Below, one piece after another: positions 33,170 through 35,204 of a stretch of 35,204 bases of DNA. Under the pieces are notes generated by a model. It saw only the letters and a list, made by a program, of their open reading frames with translations. It made no database searches and was not told the origin of the DNA. The translations under genes were made by a program, and so were the position numbers. Every line of letters begins with the position of its first letter. The first letter of the stretch is position 1. Source of the stretch: Nostoc sp. LEGE 12450 (GTDB taxonomy: Bacteria; Cyanobacteriota; Cyanobacteriia; Cyanobacteriales; Nostocaceae); contig NZ_JADEXU010000081.1 in the NCBI RefSeq assembly GCF_015206895.1, positions 1 through 35,204 on the forward strand. The letters run 5' to 3'.

Positions 33170-33785
33170 AAAGCTGAGTCTTGCCAACCAGATAGTCGTT
33201 AATCTGTTCCGCGTTTATTGAAAATAATGGTGTACCAGGAAATAATCGCCGCAGAATCTTACTTCTATCGGGTGCAAGCTCGTTGAGCATCAGACTTGCA
33301 CTGTGCAATTTAGCCATTTGTGCTAACAAACCAGTCCCGGCTGATGGCTCCAGCACCAAATCAGTAGCTTGTATAAATCCTGCTTTGGCTACCAGAAATG
33401 ATAGCGGCAGAGGGGTGGAGAATTGCTGAAGCTGTACCGACTCTTCACTGCGCCGTGTTTGCGTTGGACAAAGGGCTACTAACTTCTCCAATTCCAATAA
33501 TACTGTTAGCGGCGACTCTAATAAAAGCTTGTAACCTTTTTGGCGCAGATATAATATTTGTGCTACTTCAAGAGCTTCGTAAGCATCTTTCCACTGCCAT
33601 GCGCCCTCTGCTGCCGTGCCGTGAAAGTGGCGATTCATCTGGGACTGAATTGTTTTAGTCCCGATAGTCCGTTTCTCAATCAGTGATTTGGTGAGTTCTT
33701 GAGCAACGTTGAGGATTGATTGTCCGTAGTCCAGAACTGTTTCTAGGTCAAATAGAGTTCCTTGTGTGGCTATAAGGCTGACCAT
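33153..33785 (-). pseudogene. Truncated N6-adenine DNA methylase-type gene
   Basis: A 210-residue frame starting MVSLIATQGTLFD contains the S-adenosylmethionine motif LVLEPSAGTGLLAQ (about 144-156). It is preceded by QLQQFSTPLPLSFLVAKAG and followed by LNELAPDRSKILRRLFP and INAEQINDYL. This matches the methylase portion of large cyanobacterial plasmid proteins that combine an N6-methylase with a strawberry-notch-type helicase; that link is recalled, not shown here. The next expected motif, NPPF, is absent because the frame runs into the neighbouring remnant and stops after FICLK. The rest of the protein is lost. Confidence 0.7.
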
Positions 33786-33833
33786 ATCTATATATATGAA
33801 TACATCACTTTCGCTTTGGCGTAGCCGTTTGAG

Positions 33834-34157
33834 CTAAGACGGGTTAGGTGGGAGTAGTCGGAGTCTGGGGAAAAGGATTATAACTGCTGGCGTGGGAACA
33901 GAATGGTGAGGGGATTGTGGTTCTAGAGTCCAGGGGTCGGAAATCTTCTCAAATGCGATCGCCCTTGGAGTGGCTTGTTGAATTTCCTGTTGTGGAGAAG
34001 TTGCGGAAACTGTGGGCTGTTCAATAACTGATGGCTCCCATTCGATTGGTGGCAAGGGTACAACCCACAAACCATCTATGAAATCGAAAACCATCAGCGC
34101 AACAAAGCTCATAACGACTGCTTGGATCGTCAAGGTGAGAGTAGCTTGGATATCCAT
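33834..34157 (-). CDS. Small single-helix membrane protein, unknown
   Basis: A 107-residue protein starting MDIQATLTLTIQAVVMSFVA. It has one membrane helix (about 5-27) followed by a proline- and threonine-rich outside or linker segment (VPLPPIEWEPSVIEQPTVSA) and SDPWTLEPQSP. No family recognised. An upstream in-frame start (34259) would add 34 polar residues and is less likely. It lies just upstream of the truncated methylase on the same strand; plasmid context suggests a cyanobacterial plasmid gene. Confidence 0.5.
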   Translation of the reverse strand: MDIQATLTLTIQAVVMSFVALMVFDFIDGLWVVPLPPIEWEPSVIEQPTVSATSPQQEIQQATPRAIAFEKISDPWTLEPQSPHHSVPTPAVIILFPRLRLLPPNPS

Positions 34158-34449
34158 GATTAACTCCAAATGTTTGTGATTTTTCAATGTAGTGAGGCGT
34201 TGCAGTTGGGTTTGGTCGTTGCAACTCTCACTCTGGTTTTGGCGTAGCCGTATTCCCATTCACAAAACGGGTGATTATGTTTACCCAGAGCATTGAAATC
34301 TTCTTAGAGCTTGTCATGTAACAACCTTGCCTCTTTTTAGCTAGAAATGCTTTCTCAGTAAGCTTCCTAGACAATAAATTGTAAAAGTTGTTTCTTGACA
34401 GGCTCTTAGCAAAGGCTAAGATCCAAAAAGTTACTAATTGCAATAAGCA

Positions 34450-34701
34450 ATGGCAAGCAAAGAAATCCAAGTCAGAGAGTACACCGTCAGAGCGCACAAG
34501 CGGGAAATTCATACTCGCGTTTTCAACTTTGTGTGTAAGCAGTGTGAACAACCTACACAACGAGAAACCTTTGGTGTGCGACCACTCTACTGTGAAATAT
34601 GCCGTCCGCCACAAGCACCCAAGCAATCGAAAGTAGTCCCTATAGGCAAGAGGAAACCTAGAGCGATGAACTACAAGAGTGGCAAAGACATTGGGGGATG
34701 A
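34450..34701 (+). CDS. Small zinc-ribbon protein
   Basis: An 83-residue basic protein with two CxxC knuckles: Cys29 and Cys32 (FVCKQCEQ), and Cys48 and Cys51 (YCEICRPP), 15 residues apart. This spacing suits a zinc ribbon. The basic N-terminus (REYTVRAHKREIHTR) and basic tail suggest nucleic-acid binding. Function unknown; it lies in the broken plasmid-type region. The start ATG has no strong ribosome site. Confidence 0.6.
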   Translation: MASKEIQVREYTVRAHKREIHTRVFNFVCKQCEQPTQRETFGVRPLYCEICRPPQAPKQSKVVPIGKRKPRAMNYKSGKDIGG

Positions 34702-35117
34702 TTTGTTGTCTCAAGGTTTTGAGCGATACCTTCTCTTCTCTTTTAGAGACGCACTCGCGTTCGACGAACGCCACCGGAAAAAAGCGGTTACGCCATCGCA
34801 TGAAAGTGAATGAAGCAGTAGTTATGTGTAAAGTTACGGCAGTTGCATGAAGTGGCCCGCCGTGACTCTTCTGTGGTTCGGCTGTTGCAGGGGTTGGGGA
34901 TTTTGCTCCCACCGTATCTGTCATCCAAGCAATCGAAACTACTGGCAGCTGTTGAAAGGGGGTACAACCTTGTGTGGAAGCAGTAGTGACGATACAGGAA
35001 CGCCACAATAGCTACTATTTAATGAGAATTTGCCTAAATTTAATAGCGCTTGATGAGGAAATTATGGAGTGGCGCTCACTTATAATCAAAATATGATGAT
35101 TTTGAAGTAGAGATAAA
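34702..35117. other. 416-bp region without a supported gene
   Basis: Frames on both strands have biased composition and overlap one another without ribosome sites. Parts such as CACTCGCGTTCGACGAACG (from about 34750) resemble short cyanobacterial repeats. AT content rises toward 35100, upstream of the gene at 35118, which probably holds that gene's promoter; TAGAGATAAA before the ATG may serve as its ribosome site. Confidence 0.4.
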
Positions 35118-35204
35118 ATGCGTAAACAGACCATTCAATATACATCATCCTTAGATGCTTTGGTTGCCATTGCCAAGCGACTCAGTGTGTATGAAAACCA
35201 GCAA
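35118..35204 (+). CDS. Start of a small protein, possibly an antitoxin; cut by the window edge
   Basis: Twenty-nine codons are visible, beginning MRKQTIQYTSSLDALVAIAK and then RLSVYENQQ, open to the right edge. The opening resembles short cyanobacterial proteins that I recall being paired with TumE-type toxins, so it may be the antitoxin of a toxin-antitoxin pair; this is a low-confidence recollection. The partner gene would lie just past the window. Confidence 0.4.
   Translation, partial: MRKQTIQYTSSLDALVAIAKRLSVYENQQ

Noticed and set aside
34658..35008. 116-codon minus-strand ORF
   Set aside because: No ribosome site, biased composition, overlaps another frame of similar length and the end of the zinc-ribbon gene; no recognisable domain.
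1..35204. CRISPR arrays, tRNA or rRNA genes, prophage
   Set aside because: No regularly spaced direct repeats with unique spacers, no cloverleaf-like sequences, and no phage structural or integrase genes were seen.

Overview
The window looks like accessory DNA, possibly partly plasmid-borne, from a filamentous (Nostoc-like) cyanobacterium. Supporting signs are many copies of the cyanobacterial HIP1 octamer GCGATCGC (for example near 1240, 12079, 14591, 20905, 21587, 23048, 28423, 30636 and 33955), an SLH/OprB-type cyanobacterial porin, a GDSL lipase with a PEP-CTERM tail, and short dispersed palindromic repeats. The exact genus cannot be read from the sequence. No rRNA, tRNA or CRISPR array was seen.

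Positions 1-16400 hold a patchwork of small, mostly plus-strand enzyme genes of the xenobiotic or stress type: an intradiol ring-cleavage dioxygenase, a lipocalin-like protein, two isochorismatase-fold hydrolases, a cupin, an alpha/beta hydrolase, a UBP-type zinc finger, a DUF5996 protein, a SnoaL-like protein, a secreted GDSL lipase, two tandem CPBP membrane proteases, a Rid-family protein, a peptidoglycan-binding protein, an iron-uptake-type porin and a membrane-anchored ABM monooxygenase-like protein. Between them lie many gene ruins: pieces of a GST, alpha/beta hydrolases, an AraC regulator, an SDR, a SnoaL-like gene, an SgcJ/EcaC-like gene, a membrane protein and an IS630 transposase. Two miniature inverted-repeat elements (7699-8117 and 10187-10451) are present. 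The second has an 11-bp target duplication, and removing it restores an open reading frame exactly.

Positions 16500-23400 look plasmid- or island-like: an HU protein, an unknown ORF, an IS4-type transposase, two unknown minus-strand genes, and a small ribbon-helix-helix-type gene. Upstream of that gene is a phased array of AATCTAGATT palindromes (19841-19896, 23-bp period), and downstream are two strong terminators. Two large cyanobacterial proteins of unknown function follow. One has a ParB-like N-terminus, SH3/KOW-like segments and a long coiled coil.

Positions 23500-31000 form a complete type I restriction-modification operon, hsdM-hsdS-hsdR, with overlapping genes. It is followed by an unknown 201-aa protein and a YgjP-type zinc metalloprotease. 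This is the clearest working system in the window. From 31100 to the end the region is again broken: a DUF4365-like gene cut by a complete IS66-family element (GTAA-type ends), a truncated N6-methylase gene, small plasmid-type genes, and the start of a possible antitoxin gene at the right edge.
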